This document shows positions 1-6,387 of a stretch of 12,580 bases of DNA, piece after piece. The stretch comes from Candidatus Roizmanbacteria bacterium (GTDB lineage: Bacteria; Patescibacteriota; Microgenomatia; UBA1406; GWC2-37-13), in assembly GCA_016186235.1 (NCBI GenBank), contig JACPMD010000150.1:1-12580 (forward strand), written 5' to 3'. The translations under genes and the position numbers were made by a program. Position 1 is the stretch's first letter. Every line of letters starts with the position of its first letter. Below the pieces are notes generated by a model. The model ran no database searches. It worked only from the letters and a program-made list of their open reading frames with translations, and was not told the DNA's origin.

Positions 1-93
1 GTTGGCGCATTGAAGAAAGAAGTATGGTCTAAGTTAGAGCAAGGTAAGGGCCAAACTGAACAAACGAAACCAGAGGTAAAAGCTAAAACTTAA
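1..93 (+). CDS. rpsM: 30S ribosomal protein uS13, C-terminal tail (partial)
   Basis: The frame is open from the window edge to a TAA at 91-93 and encodes 30 residues beginning VGALKKEVW, then a Lys/Gln/Glu-rich tail. uS13 binds the head of the 30S subunit and contacts P-site tRNA through a basic C-terminal extension. In the usual alpha-operon order rpsM lies directly before rpsK, which is the next gene here, 21 bp downstream. The visible part follows the point where the conserved uS13 core would end, so the call rests mainly on gene order plus the basic tail. The tail appears longer than in E. coli uS13. The start and core lie outside the window. Confidence 0.72.
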   Translation, partial: VGALKKEVWSKLEQGKGQTEQTKPEVKAKT

Positions 94-114
94 AACCTAT
101 TTCACTTTTAAGCT

Positions 115-489
115 ATGGCAAAAAAGAAAGTAAGACGAACAATCGAAAATGGAAGAATCTATATTACTGCCACATTTAATAACACGATTATTACTATAAC
201 AGATGATAGGGGGAATCCAGTTCTAACCGGGTCATGCGGCATGTATGGATTCTCTGGTACGCGAAAACCAACTCCCTATGCCGCAACAATTACTACTCAA
301 GCGAGCGTGAAGAAGGCAAGAGATGAGTATGGTTTACGTTCAGCAGAAATCTTTGTAAAAGGAATAGGTCCGGGAAGAGAGGCGGCTTTGCGGGTAATTA
401 AAGAATCAAACATTGAAGTAGACAAAATCATCGATATTACCCCAATTCCTCACAATGGAGTGAGGCCACCAAAGATAAGGAGAGTTTAA
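115..489 (+). CDS. rpsK: 30S ribosomal protein uS11
   Basis: This 124-residue protein is close to the family's usual length (about 129). uS11 sits on the platform of the 30S subunit next to the mRNA exit channel and helps shape the site where Shine-Dalgarno pairing occurs. Family hallmarks are visible: the N-terminal strand with TATFNNTIITITD, the central GFSGTRKPTPYAA, the glycine-rich GIGPGREAALR, and the C-terminal ITPIPHNGVRPPKIRRV, which ends the protein as expected. The ATG at 115 is preceded by TTTTAAGCT without a Shine-Dalgarno match. The gene lies between rpsM and rpsD, with 3 bp separating its TAA from the rpsD start. Confidence 0.97.
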   Translation: MAKKKVRRTIENGRIYITATFNNTIITITDDRGNPVLTGSCGMYGFSGTRKPTPYAATITTQASVKKARDEYGLRSAEIFVKGIGPGREAALRVIKESNIEVDKIIDITPIPHNGVRPPKIRRV

Positions 490-492
490 ACC

Positions 493-1113
493 ATGCGTTA
501 TACCGGTCCAAGAAACAGAATAGCAAGAAGAGAAAAGATGGATCTTGGGTTGAAAACACCAGGAAGTAAGTCGCATGCCCGATTATTGAAGCGTCTCAAT
601 GTTTCTCCTGGACAGCAGGGAGGGAGAAGGAAGAGAAAAATTTCTGATCATGCAACTCAGCTAAGGGAAAAACAGAAGTTGCGATTTATCTTTGGCATCA
701 CCGAGAGGCAATTAAAAAAATATTTCAGTTTGGCAATTCAAAAAAAAGGAAATACAGCCTTTTATCTTGCTCAATTTTTAGAAAGAAGGCTCGATAACGT
801 GATGTACCGATTAGGTTTTGCCCCGACGAGAGCGGCTGCCCGTCAGCTTGTCTCACATGGACATGTAAAAGTGAATGATTCAGTAGTTCGAACGCCCTCG
901 TATCAAGTTAAATTTGATGATATAATAACGTTTTCAGACGAAAAGAGTGTCAGAATTCCCTATATCGAGAAAGCATTAGAAAATAAGGACGTACTGTTAC
1001 CAAAATGGTTTGAAAGAAAAGCAACCCTGGGAAAGATCATTGCAGAGCCGAATCAGGAAGAAGTAGAAAAACAAATCAATTTACGTTCGGTTATAGAATT
1101 TTATTCCCGTTAG
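493..1113 (+). CDS. rpsD: 30S ribosomal protein uS4
   Basis: This 206-residue protein matches the standard length of uS4, a primary 16S rRNA-binding assembly protein that also contributes to the mRNA entry channel and decoding fidelity. The N-terminus MRYTGPRNRIARRE has no zinc-binding cysteines, so this is the cysteine-free form. The S4 RNA-binding domain starts around residue 95 with LERRLDNVMYRLGFAPTRAA, followed by RQLVSHGHVKVN. The extension ends in a basic segment and FYSR. An AAGGAG sequence at 477-482 lies about 10 nt before the ATG, one of the few recognisable ribosome-binding sites in the window. In other bacteria uS4 represses its own operon; no such mRNA structure was identified here. 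Confidence 0.97.
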   Translation: MRYTGPRNRIARREKMDLGLKTPGSKSHARLLKRLNVSPGQQGGRRKRKISDHATQLREKQKLRFIFGITERQLKKYFSLAIQKKGNTAFYLAQFLERRLDNVMYRLGFAPTRAAARQLVSHGHVKVNDSVVRTPSYQVKFDDIITFSDEKSVRIPYIEKALENKDVLLPKWFERKATLGKIIAEPNQEEVEKQINLRSVIEFYSR

Positions 1114-1121
1114 TTAATAAT

Positions 1122-1127
1122 TACAAT
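1122..1127 (+). promoter_or_regulatory. Candidate -10 element for a leaderless rpoA transcript
   Basis: TACAAT (five of six matches to TATAAT) lies exactly 7 nt before the rpoA ATG at 1135. RNA polymerase starting at the usual distance would begin at or beside the A of the start codon. No TTGACA-like -35 and no Shine-Dalgarno are visible in the 21-bp rpsD-rpoA gap. The area is AT-rich, so a chance match is possible; the call leans on the same layout recurring at two other genes in the window. Confidence 0.33.
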
Positions 1128-1134
1128 TTTTATT

Positions 1135-2061
1135 ATGTTCAATCCACAGTTTGTTACCCATAAAGTTGAGGAAAATCAAACATATGGGAAGTTCGTTCTC
1201 GATCCATTACCAATGAGTCTCGGTCATAGTCTGGGCGTCGCTATCAGGAGAAGTCTCCTTTCCTCGTTGAGAGGTGCAGCCATTACGAGCGTAAAAGTTG
1301 AGGGAGTTCCCCATCTTTTTAGCTCAATAAAAGGCGTAAAAGAGTCTGTTCTGGAGATAATCCTTCACCTTAAACAATTACGATTTGAATTAAACGGCGA
1401 GGGTCCCTATAGACTTATTCTTCAGGTAAAAGGAGTGGGGAAGGTCTATGGAAAAGATATAGAGGGTGACACAAAAGTTGTAAACAAGGATCTCTATATC
1501 GCTGAAATAACCGATGCGAAAGGGAAACTTGACATTGAAGCGATTGTGGAAACAGGTATTGGATATTCGCCGAGTGAAGAGCGGGAAAAGAAAGAATATG
1601 GATTTATTCCCGTTGATGCGTCTTTTTCTCCGGTAAAAAAAGTCAATTATTCGGTTGAAGCTGCTCGCATAGGGAGAAAAAGCAATCTCGATAGATTAGT
1701 TTTAGAAGTCTGGACCGACGGCAGCATTAAACCTTCTGATGCGCTGAGACAGTCGGCAGTAGTTTTATCAGACTACTTTTCTTATATCTTATCCGGTAAG
1801 GATTTGCCAAAGTCCAAAACTGAGGCCGAGCAGGAAGAGGCAAAAAAAGAAGCTATCGATCAGAAACTCTACGAAGTGATTATAGACGAGCTTAACCTGC
1901 CTTCTCGAGTGATTAATGCGCTGCTTCGGGAAAATATCGAGACGGTTGCGGACTTAGTAAAAGCTGGAAAAGAGAAATTGACGAATATGAAAGGCGTTGG
2001 AAAAAAATCTATAGAGCTTATAGAAGAGGAACTGAAAAAGATGGGAATAACCTTAAGTTAA
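1135..2061 (+). CDS. rpoA: DNA-directed RNA polymerase subunit alpha
   Basis: This 308-residue alpha subunit is slightly shorter than the E. coli protein (329). Alpha dimerises to nucleate RNA polymerase assembly and binds UP elements and activators through its C-terminal domain. The N-terminal domain (about 1-225) contains the dimerisation segment LPMSLGHSLGVAIRRSLLSS and the partner signature VEAARIGR. A charged Glu/Lys-rich linker (about 226-245) leads to the C-terminal HhH domain (about 246-308). That domain keeps LPSRVINALL, with Arg and Asn at positions equivalent to the DNA-contacting R265 and N268 of E. coli, and MKGVGKKSIELI. The linker and intact C-terminal domain suggest that UP-element or activator contacts are still used. 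It lies between rpsD and rplQ as in the classical operon. Confidence 0.98.
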   Translation: MFNPQFVTHKVEENQTYGKFVLDPLPMSLGHSLGVAIRRSLLSSLRGAAITSVKVEGVPHLFSSIKGVKESVLEIILHLKQLRFELNGEGPYRLILQVKGVGKVYGKDIEGDTKVVNKDLYIAEITDAKGKLDIEAIVETGIGYSPSEEREKKEYGFIPVDASFSPVKKVNYSVEAARIGRKSNLDRLVLEVWTDGSIKPSDALRQSAVVLSDYFSYILSGKDLPKSKTEAEQEEAKKEAIDQKLYEVIIDELNLPSRVINALLRENIETVADLVKAGKEKLTNMKGVGKKSIELIEEELKKMGITLS

Positions 2062-2078
2062 AACGGTTAAAAACTACA

Positions 2079-2531
2079 ATGCGCCATAGAGTAAAAAAAA
2101 TAAGATTCAAAAGAGGTTTTGACGCTAAAAAAATGCTTCTTAGAAAACTTTTGAAAAACTTTTTATTAAGAGGCAAGATCGAAACCACAATCACAAAGGC
2201 TAAAGCATTAAAATCTGCCCTGGATCGGTTGCTTGCTAAAACAAAGGATAAAACAGAGTCAAATAAAAGATACATCCTAAAAAAATTAGGAGACCCTAAT
2301 CTAATGGAACTGTTATTTGCTCAAACAGGAGAGGCTCTGAAATCAGTTCAAAGTGGGTTTATCAAAATGAAGAAAATCGGGCCAAGAATGTCAGATGGGT
2401 CAATAATTGCTCGACTTGAATGGGCATATCCAGTCGTTTTAGAGAAAGCAAAAAGTCAGAAGTTGCTGAAAAAAACACAAAATGACAAGACTAACGCAGT
2501 CAACAAAACCGGTAAAAGGACATCAAATTAA
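2079..2531 (+). CDS. rplQ: 50S ribosomal protein bL17
   Basis: This 150-residue protein belongs to the bL17 family, which binds 23S rRNA near the peptide exit tunnel. The start MRHRVKKIRFKRG and the following leucine- and lysine-rich helix FLLRGKIETTITKAKALKS are family hallmarks, as is the conserved KIGPRMSDGS region before the last strand. The protein is longer than the common 115-130 residues because of a Lys/Asn/Thr-rich tail of about 25 residues. That tail coincides with the 50 bp shared with the start of rplM in another frame (2482-2531), so part of it may exist only because the two genes overlap. It begins 17 bp after rpoA. Confidence 0.96.
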   Translation: MRHRVKKIRFKRGFDAKKMLLRKLLKNFLLRGKIETTITKAKALKSALDRLLAKTKDKTESNKRYILKKLGDPNLMELLFAQTGEALKSVQSGFIKMKKIGPRMSDGSIIARLEWAYPVVLEKAKSQKLLKKTQNDKTNAVNKTGKRTSN

Positions 2532-2910
2532 AAGAAACTGGCATCTTTTGGATATAAAAGATAAAGTTTTAGGAAGAGCAGTTACGAATATTGCAAGATT
2601 ACTGCAAGGAAAGCATAAAGTGGACTATGTTCCGTATCTTGATACTGGAGATTACGTGGTGGTAACGAATGCCAAAAGCGTTAAAGTTACTGGCAGAAAA
2701 GCAAGTTCTAAAATGTATCTGCACTATTCAGGATATCCGGGAGGTTTAAAAAGCGTGACATTCAATACCTTGATGCAGAAGAATCCTGCTGTTGTTATTC
2801 ATCGTGCGGTGAGCGGAATGTTAGCAAAAAACAAGTTTAGAAAAAGAAGACTGACTCGGTTATTTATTTTTCCAGAAGAAAAGCATCCATATAGTGACAA
2901 GTTAGAATAA
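2482..2910 (+). CDS. rplM: 50S ribosomal protein uL13
   Basis: This 142-residue protein has the normal length of uL13, an early assembly protein of the 50S subunit. Family features appear in order: the N-terminal KRNWHLLDIKDKVLGRAVTN, then GKHKVDYVPYLDTGDYVVVT, the KMYLHYSGYPGGLK segment, and HRAVSGMLAKNKFRKRRLTR with a short tail containing HPY. The ATG at 2482 lies inside rplQ and gives the expected N-terminal extension before the conserved KRNW. A later start would remove part of the fold, so the 50-bp overlap looks genuine. No Shine-Dalgarno is evident, so translation may depend on ribosomes finishing rplQ. Confidence 0.96.
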   Translation: MTRLTQSTKPVKGHQIKRNWHLLDIKDKVLGRAVTNIARLLQGKHKVDYVPYLDTGDYVVVTNAKSVKVTGRKASSKMYLHYSGYPGGLKSVTFNTLMQKNPAVVIHRAVSGMLAKNKFRKRRLTRLFIFPEEKHPYSDKLE

Positions 2911-2913
2911 CAT

Positions 2914-3372
2914 ATGCCAAGAAAAACGAAAAATATTCAATTTTATGAAGGCGTAGGTAGAAGAAAAGAGGCAGTTGCCCGAGTCCGCCTCTATATCGCT
3001 AATAAAAATATTGCAGCTCCAGGAAAAGCCAGCTTCAAAATCAAAGCAGGAGAGATCTATGTAAATCAAAAGCCGATTGAGCAACTCTTCCCTTCAGATG
3101 CCCAAAAGGTGAGATATCTTACTCCTTTGAAGCTGACGAACAACGATGGAAGGTTTGCGATCTCGATTGTGGTAAAAGGCGGAGGCCGGATAGGGCAGCT
3201 AGAAGCAATCATGCATGGTATGTCCCGAGCACTTCAACTGGTAGATAGAGATATGTATCGTCCAATCCTTAAAAAACAAGGACTGTTAATGCGTGATCCA
3301 AGGACGCGAGAAAGACGAAAAGTAGGAACTGGAGGAAAAGCAAGAAGAGAAAAGCAGTCTCCAAAGCGATAA
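2914..3372 (+). CDS. rpsI: 30S ribosomal protein uS9
   Basis: This 152-residue uS9 is somewhat longer than the usual 128-135. uS9 lies in the 30S head, and its C-terminal tail reaches the P-site tRNA anticodon loop. Visible signatures are YEGVGRRKEAVARVRLY near the N-terminus, YVNQKPIEQLFP, the glycine-rich VVKGGGRIGQLEAIMHGMSRAL, and the Arg-rich end containing DPRTRERRKVG. The terminal residues are SPKR where FSKR or similar is typical; the terminal Lys-Arg that contacts tRNA is retained. It begins 3 bp after rplM, the usual rplM-rpsI pairing. No intrinsic terminator is visible between it and the glycosyltransferase gene that follows. Confidence 0.97.
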   Translation: MPRKTKNIQFYEGVGRRKEAVARVRLYIANKNIAAPGKASFKIKAGEIYVNQKPIEQLFPSDAQKVRYLTPLKLTNNDGRFAISIVVKGGGRIGQLEAIMHGMSRALQLVDRDMYRPILKKQGLLMRDPRTRERRKVGTGGKARREKQSPKR

Positions 3373-3378
3373 TACAAC

Positions 3379-3387
3379 TGCTATACT
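3379..3387 (+). promoter_or_regulatory. Extended -10 promoter for the GT2 glycosyltransferase gene
   Basis: TGCTATACT is a perfect extended -10 arrangement: TG, one base, then TATACT (five of six matches). It lies 6 nt before the ATG at 3394 in the 21-bp gap after rpsI. Extended -10 promoters can work without a -35 box, and none is visible. Initiation about 7 nt downstream would make the transcript leaderless, which fits the lack of a Shine-Dalgarno. It would uncouple the surface-glycan genes from the ribosomal operon. Confidence 0.45.
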
Positions 3388-3393
3388 TTGAAT

Positions 3394-4290
3394 ATGGTGA
3401 AGCTCTCCATTATTATTCTTTCTTTTAACACAGAGAAACTGACCAAAGAATGTATTTACTCGCTTCTTCGAAGCCTTGGTCGGACTCCTCAACTTAAAGC
3501 CGAAATTATCGTCGTTGACAATGCGTCATCTGATGGATCTATTCCCATGTTAAAGTCCTTACAGGGATCGCGATCTGCCAAATCAAGAATAAAAATTTTT
3601 CTCAATAGAAAAAATGTGGGATTTCCAGCAGGAAATAATCAAGCCGTTAAAAGAGCAGAAGGAGAGTACATTTTATTTCTGAATTCGGATGTAGTTATAG
3701 AGGATGTTGATTTTGCTAAAGTTATTTCATATCTCGATACACATCCAAAAACAGGAGTACTCACCGTAAAGATGAATCTTCCTCACGGGGGGATTGATCC
3801 CGCATCTCATAGAGGTTTTCCGACATTATGGAACGCCTTTTGTTATTTTTTAAAACTGGAGGAAGTTTTTAAGGGAACACCATTTTTAAATAAGCTCTTC
3901 GGCGGGTATCATTTAATCCACCTCGATCTTAAAGTAGTTCATGCGATCGATTCGCCGAGCGGAGCTTTTTATCTTACCCGGAGATCTCTTTTCAAAAAAC
4001 TAAAAGGATTCGACGAAAGTTTTTTTATGTATGGAGAAGATTTGGATTTATCCTATCGAATTAAAAAATTAGGATACAACATCATCTATTATCCTCACTA
4101 TTCTGTGACTCACTTTAAATATGCAAGCGGTTTAGAAGCAGAAACAAGCGATACGAGGGCAAACACAAAGAGGTATTTTTATGAGGCGATGAAAATCTTT
4201 TATAGAAAACATTACGAAAAGTCTAACCCTGAAATTCTCAATAAAATTGTCTATATCATTATTGATTTCCTGAAAAATAACTATGAGTAA
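3394..4290 (+). CDS. Family 2 glycosyltransferase (rhamnosyltransferase-like)
   Basis: This 298-residue GT-A fold glycosyltransferase probably transfers a sugar from a nucleotide-sugar donor in the synthesis of surface polysaccharide or glycan. The N-terminus LSIIILSFNTEKLTKECI and IIVVDNASSDGS (about 38-49) form the nucleotide-binding half. NVGFPAGNN (about 74-82) is followed by LFLNSDVVI, where N97-S98-D99 takes the place of the metal-binding DxD. GFDESFFMYGEDLDLSYR (about 205-222) supplies the acidic acceptor/catalytic region typical of the WbbL/RfbF-like group. No membrane segment is evident. A TTG at 3388 would add two residues; the ATG at 3394 is preferred because it sits just after the conserved promoter spacing and directly precedes VKLSIII. 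The last 8 bp overlap the next glycosyltransferase gene. Donor and acceptor cannot be inferred. Confidence 0.9.
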   Translation: MVKLSIIILSFNTEKLTKECIYSLLRSLGRTPQLKAEIIVVDNASSDGSIPMLKSLQGSRSAKSRIKIFLNRKNVGFPAGNNQAVKRAEGEYILFLNSDVVIEDVDFAKVISYLDTHPKTGVLTVKMNLPHGGIDPASHRGFPTLWNAFCYFLKLEEVFKGTPFLNKLFGGYHLIHLDLKVVHAIDSPSGAFYLTRRSLFKKLKGFDESFFMYGEDLDLSYRIKKLGYNIIYYPHYSVTHFKYASGLEAETSDTRANTKRYFYEAMKIFYRKHYEKSNPEILNKIVYIIIDFLKNNYE

Positions 4291-5377
4291 GATTGGGATA
4301 GATGCCCGACTCTATTCTCAAACTGGAGTAGGCGTATACATTAGGAACCTTCTCCACTATCTTGATAAAAAAAATTTCGGTGACATCGTTGTCTACATTT
4401 ACCTATTAAAAGCTGATTATGACAAGGTAGTTTTTCACAATAGACAATTTATAAAGAGAAAACTTTCCTTTCGCTGGCATACATTATCGGAGCAACTAGG
4501 TTTTCTTGCAACGCTTTATAGGGATGATCTCGACCTCGTCCATTTTACTTATTTCAGCTACCCAATATTTTACAGAAAAAGATTTGTGGCCACCGTACAC
4601 GATATGACTCCACTTCTTTTTAAAACTGGAAGAGCTTCAACAAAAAACCCAATTATTTACGAGTTAAAATTTAACGCCTTTCGTATTTCGCTTCAGGAGC
4701 AGGTTAAAAATGCATCCGTACTTATTACTCCTAGCAAGGCAGTAAGAGAACAGATCCTGGAAGTATTTGACAGGAGTCTTGAAAAAAAGATTATTCCCCT
4801 CTATGAAGGGATTAATTACGAGCTTTTAGAAACGAGCGAAAATCGCTTGCTTGAAAAGGAATTTCCAGGAAAGTTTTTTATCTACGTAGGAAATTTCTAT
4901 CCGCACAAAAATGTTCACAATTTATTGTTGGCTTTTGCAAAGTTAACGACAAATATGAAGTTAGTACTGGTTGGCCCGAAGGATTTTTTTTCAACTAAAA
5001 TAATGAGCTTAATCCGCGTAAACAATCTCACGGAAAAAGTAACACTCTATACAGATCCGACTGTACAGGATCTCATCTTTTTTTACAAGAAGGCAACTGC
5101 GCTTGTTAATCCATCCTTATCAGAAGGTTTTGGTTTGCCACTGGTAGAAGCTGGTTATTTTAAACTCCCCATTATTGCCTCAGATATCGAGGTTTTTAGG
5201 GAAATCTGTAAAAATAACTTTATGGCTTTTGATCCAAACGATACTAATGACATAGCACAGAAACTAGATTTGTTTCAGCATGAGCGACGACATCTTTTAT
5301 TAACCGAAGTAGAGAAAAGGTTCTCCTTTGAAAGAATGACCAATGAGGTCTATAACATTTACCGAACGGTAATCTAG
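4283..5377 (+). CDS. Family 4 glycosyltransferase (GT-B fold)
   Basis: This 364-residue GT-B glycosyltransferase resembles mannosyl/glucosyl-type family 4 enzymes. The N-terminal Rossmann half opens with IGIDARLYSQTGVGVYIRNL (4-23), containing the glycine-rich acceptor loop; VATVHDMTPLLF (102-113) and ITPSKAVREQ (148-157) are also typical. The C-terminal donor-binding half begins with FIYVGNFYPHKNVHNLL (199-215) and LVGPKDFF. It contains the E-x7-E signature SEGFGLPLVEAG, with Glu281 and Glu289 placed to bind the nucleotide-sugar. The start ATG overlaps the end of the upstream GT2 gene by 8 bp (ATGAGTAA), which implies translational coupling and a shared pathway. Its TAG directly abuts the stop codon of the convergent response-regulator gene. 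The sugar substrate is unknown. Confidence 0.92.
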   Translation: MSKIGIDARLYSQTGVGVYIRNLLHYLDKKNFGDIVVYIYLLKADYDKVVFHNRQFIKRKLSFRWHTLSEQLGFLATLYRDDLDLVHFTYFSYPIFYRKRFVATVHDMTPLLFKTGRASTKNPIIYELKFNAFRISLQEQVKNASVLITPSKAVREQILEVFDRSLEKKIIPLYEGINYELLETSENRLLEKEFPGKFFIYVGNFYPHKNVHNLLLAFAKLTTNMKLVLVGPKDFFSTKIMSLIRVNNLTEKVTLYTDPTVQDLIFFYKKATALVNPSLSEGFGLPLVEAGYFKLPIIASDIEVFREICKNNFMAFDPNDTNDIAQKLDLFQHERRHLLLTEVEKRFSFERMTNEVYNIYRTVI

Positions 5378-5770
5378 TTATGAGGGAAAACTTTGTTTTG
5401 GCTCAAGAAATGTTCGGATGTGCTTTAAGAAATTTTCTGGCGTGAGATCGCTCTTGATGAGATACTCAATTCCCAACTTCTTTGCTTGCTGTACATCTGT
5501 TTCCCTTTCAAGATTTGTTAAAAAAACAATTTTTTTATTCTGTTTTGAGGGAGGATCCGATTGCAGGCGTTGTATAATTTGGAATCCGTCGAGTTTTGGA
5601 AGGACGATATCTAAAAGAATTAAGTCCCAGCCGCCCTCCTTTATTTTTCTTAGTGCCTCTTCTCCTTCAACCGCAGTTTCGATTGTATAAGACTCGACTG
5701 CTAAAAGATCAGCGTAGAGTTTTTTTAAAAAGGGGTCATCCTCAACAATAAGTATTCGAGATTTTTCCAT
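5378..5770 (-). CDS. Stand-alone CheY-like response regulator receiver
   Basis: This 130-residue protein is a single receiver (REC) domain with no output domain. It has the full phosphorylation site: acidic pair D11-D12 in ILIVEDDPF, phospho-acceptor D54 in LILLDIVLPKLDG, switch Thr85 in VFLTN, and Lys106 in LIKSD. Such proteins act by phosphorylation-dependent protein contact, as CheY or PilG/PilH do. It is the last gene of the minus-strand pilus region and follows the major pilin terminator. A role in controlling pilus motors is plausible but inferred only from position, and no histidine kinase is visible in the window. It probably has its own promoter (TATAAT 7 nt before the ATG). Its TAA lies directly against the stop codon of the opposing glycosyltransferase. 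Confidence 0.93.
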   Translation of the reverse strand: MEKSRILIVEDDPFLKKLYADLLAVESYTIETAVEGEEALRKIKEGGWDLILLDIVLPKLDGFQIIQRLQSDPPSKQNKKIVFLTNLERETDVQQAKKLGIEYLIKSDLTPENFLKHIRTFLEPKQSFPS

Positions 5771-5777
5771 ACATTTA

Positions 5778-5783
5778 ATTATA
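5778..5783 (-). promoter_or_regulatory. Consensus -10 of the response-regulator gene, leaderless layout
   Basis: On the minus strand a perfect TATAAT is followed by 7 nt (TAAATGT) and then the response-regulator ATG at 5770. No TTGACA is present at the matching distance; that area is occupied by the terminator stem of the upstream pilin gene. Transcription would start at or next to the ATG. A TG a few bases upstream could also form an extended -10 in a shifted register (TGATATATA). Confidence 0.5.
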
Positions 5784-5786
5784 TAT

Positions 5787-5820
5787 CAAAACAAAACCCC
5801 TCCACCAGCTCGTGGAGGGG
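5787..5820 (-). terminator. Intrinsic terminator after the major pilin gene
   Basis: CCCCTCCAC (5797-5805) and GTGGAGGGG (5812-5820) form a perfect 9-bp, GC-rich stem with a 6-nt loop. Two A-T pairs (5795-5796 with 5821-5822) extend it. Read on the minus strand it is followed by TTTTGTTTTG, a good U-tract, and it lies 25 bp past the pilin stop. On the plus strand the following bases are not U-rich, so it is directional. It ends only 3 nt before the response regulator's -10 hexamer. Confidence 0.9.
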
Positions 5821-5845
5821 TTATCTAACGAGATTTGACTTTCTT

Positions 5846-6310
5846 TTACCTTGTTACCGAGATCGTTGCTGAAAGCTCGGCTGCTGGCGCGGTAACAGTC
5901 AGTCGGTTGTCTGTCGCGCTGCTGACTATTGTATAGTTCGTATTATACGTTGCAGTACAATCTGTCACCGGCGTGCCAGTGTTTGTTAACGGATCAACAG
6001 GGAGCGCAGCAATATAGGTCGGCACGAGAATGCTGCAAAGGTCTACCCTATTCGTTACCGTTGAGTCATTCGTGATGGTTCTTACCGTTGTGTCAATTCC
6101 AGAGGGTAATGCGCCTTTGTTGTCTGCCATGTTTTGGTTGACAGCGTTGAGAACGGCATTAACGTCACTCGACCTCTTAACATTATTGGATTGCGAAAAC
6201 TGTCGAGCCGGATTTATGGCTATTAAGGTAATTGCCAAAAGGATAGCCAAAATACCTATGACAACCAAAAGCTCGATGAGTGTGAATCCAGCAATGGTAA
6301 TCTTTTTCAT
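5846..6310 (-). CDS. Type IV major pilin (prepilin)
   Basis: This 154-residue prepilin has a short basic leader (MKKITIAG) cleaved by prepilin peptidase after Gly8, giving a mature N-terminus FTLIELLVVIGILAIL with Glu at +5, as needed for subunit registration. The hydrophobic helix (about 9-32) anchors the subunit before assembly and packs in the fibre core. After it comes INPARQFSQSNN, a motif recalled from many CPR pilins, then an amphipathic helix and a small beta-rich globular part. Two cysteines (C92, C118) could close a disulfide loop like the D-region of classical pilins. It has its own candidate promoter and a strong terminator, unlike the other pilins in the cluster, which fits high-level expression as the shaft subunit. 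Confidence 0.9.
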   Translation of the reverse strand: MKKITIAGFTLIELLVVIGILAILLAITLIAINPARQFSQSNNVKRSSDVNAVLNAVNQNMADNKGALPSGIDTTVRTITNDSTVTNRVDLCSILVPTYIAALPVDPLTNTGTPVTDCTATYNTNYTIVSSATDNRLTVTAPAAELSATISVTR

Positions 6311-6360
6311 AGCGTGAATTCTGTTACTATATGAGCAACTTTTAACGTATGTACTTTCAG

Positions 6361-6387
6361 CCTATACGTTTGAAAATTTTTTGTCAA
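6361..6387 (-). promoter_or_regulatory. Candidate promoter of the major pilin gene
   Basis: On the minus strand a perfect -35 TTGACA (6387-6382) is followed after 15 bp by TATAGG (6366-6361). The -35 overlaps the TGA stop of the upstream PilM/PilN-like gene. Predicted initiation near 6354 leaves a leader of roughly 40 nt before the pilin ATG at 6310. The spacer is shorter than the ideal 17 bp and the -10 matches only four of six bases. A second -10-like TATAGT (6331-6326) lies closer to the gene without a -35. Confidence 0.45.

Noticed and set aside
2018..2275. 85-codon minus-strand open frame opposite rpoA/rplQ
   Set aside because: It is antisense to two confidently identified essential genes and has low-complexity Phe/Leu composition expected from the complement of Lys-rich coding sequence.
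3388..3393. TTG start for the GT2 gene, two codons upstream of the ATG
   Set aside because: The ATG is adjacent, gives the standard N-terminus, and the TTG would sit in the zone between the -10 hexamer and the likely transcription start.
3373..3393. Intrinsic terminator between rpsI and the glycosyltransferase genes
   Set aside because: No inverted repeat or U-tract can be found in the 21-bp gap; only the extended -10 motif is present.
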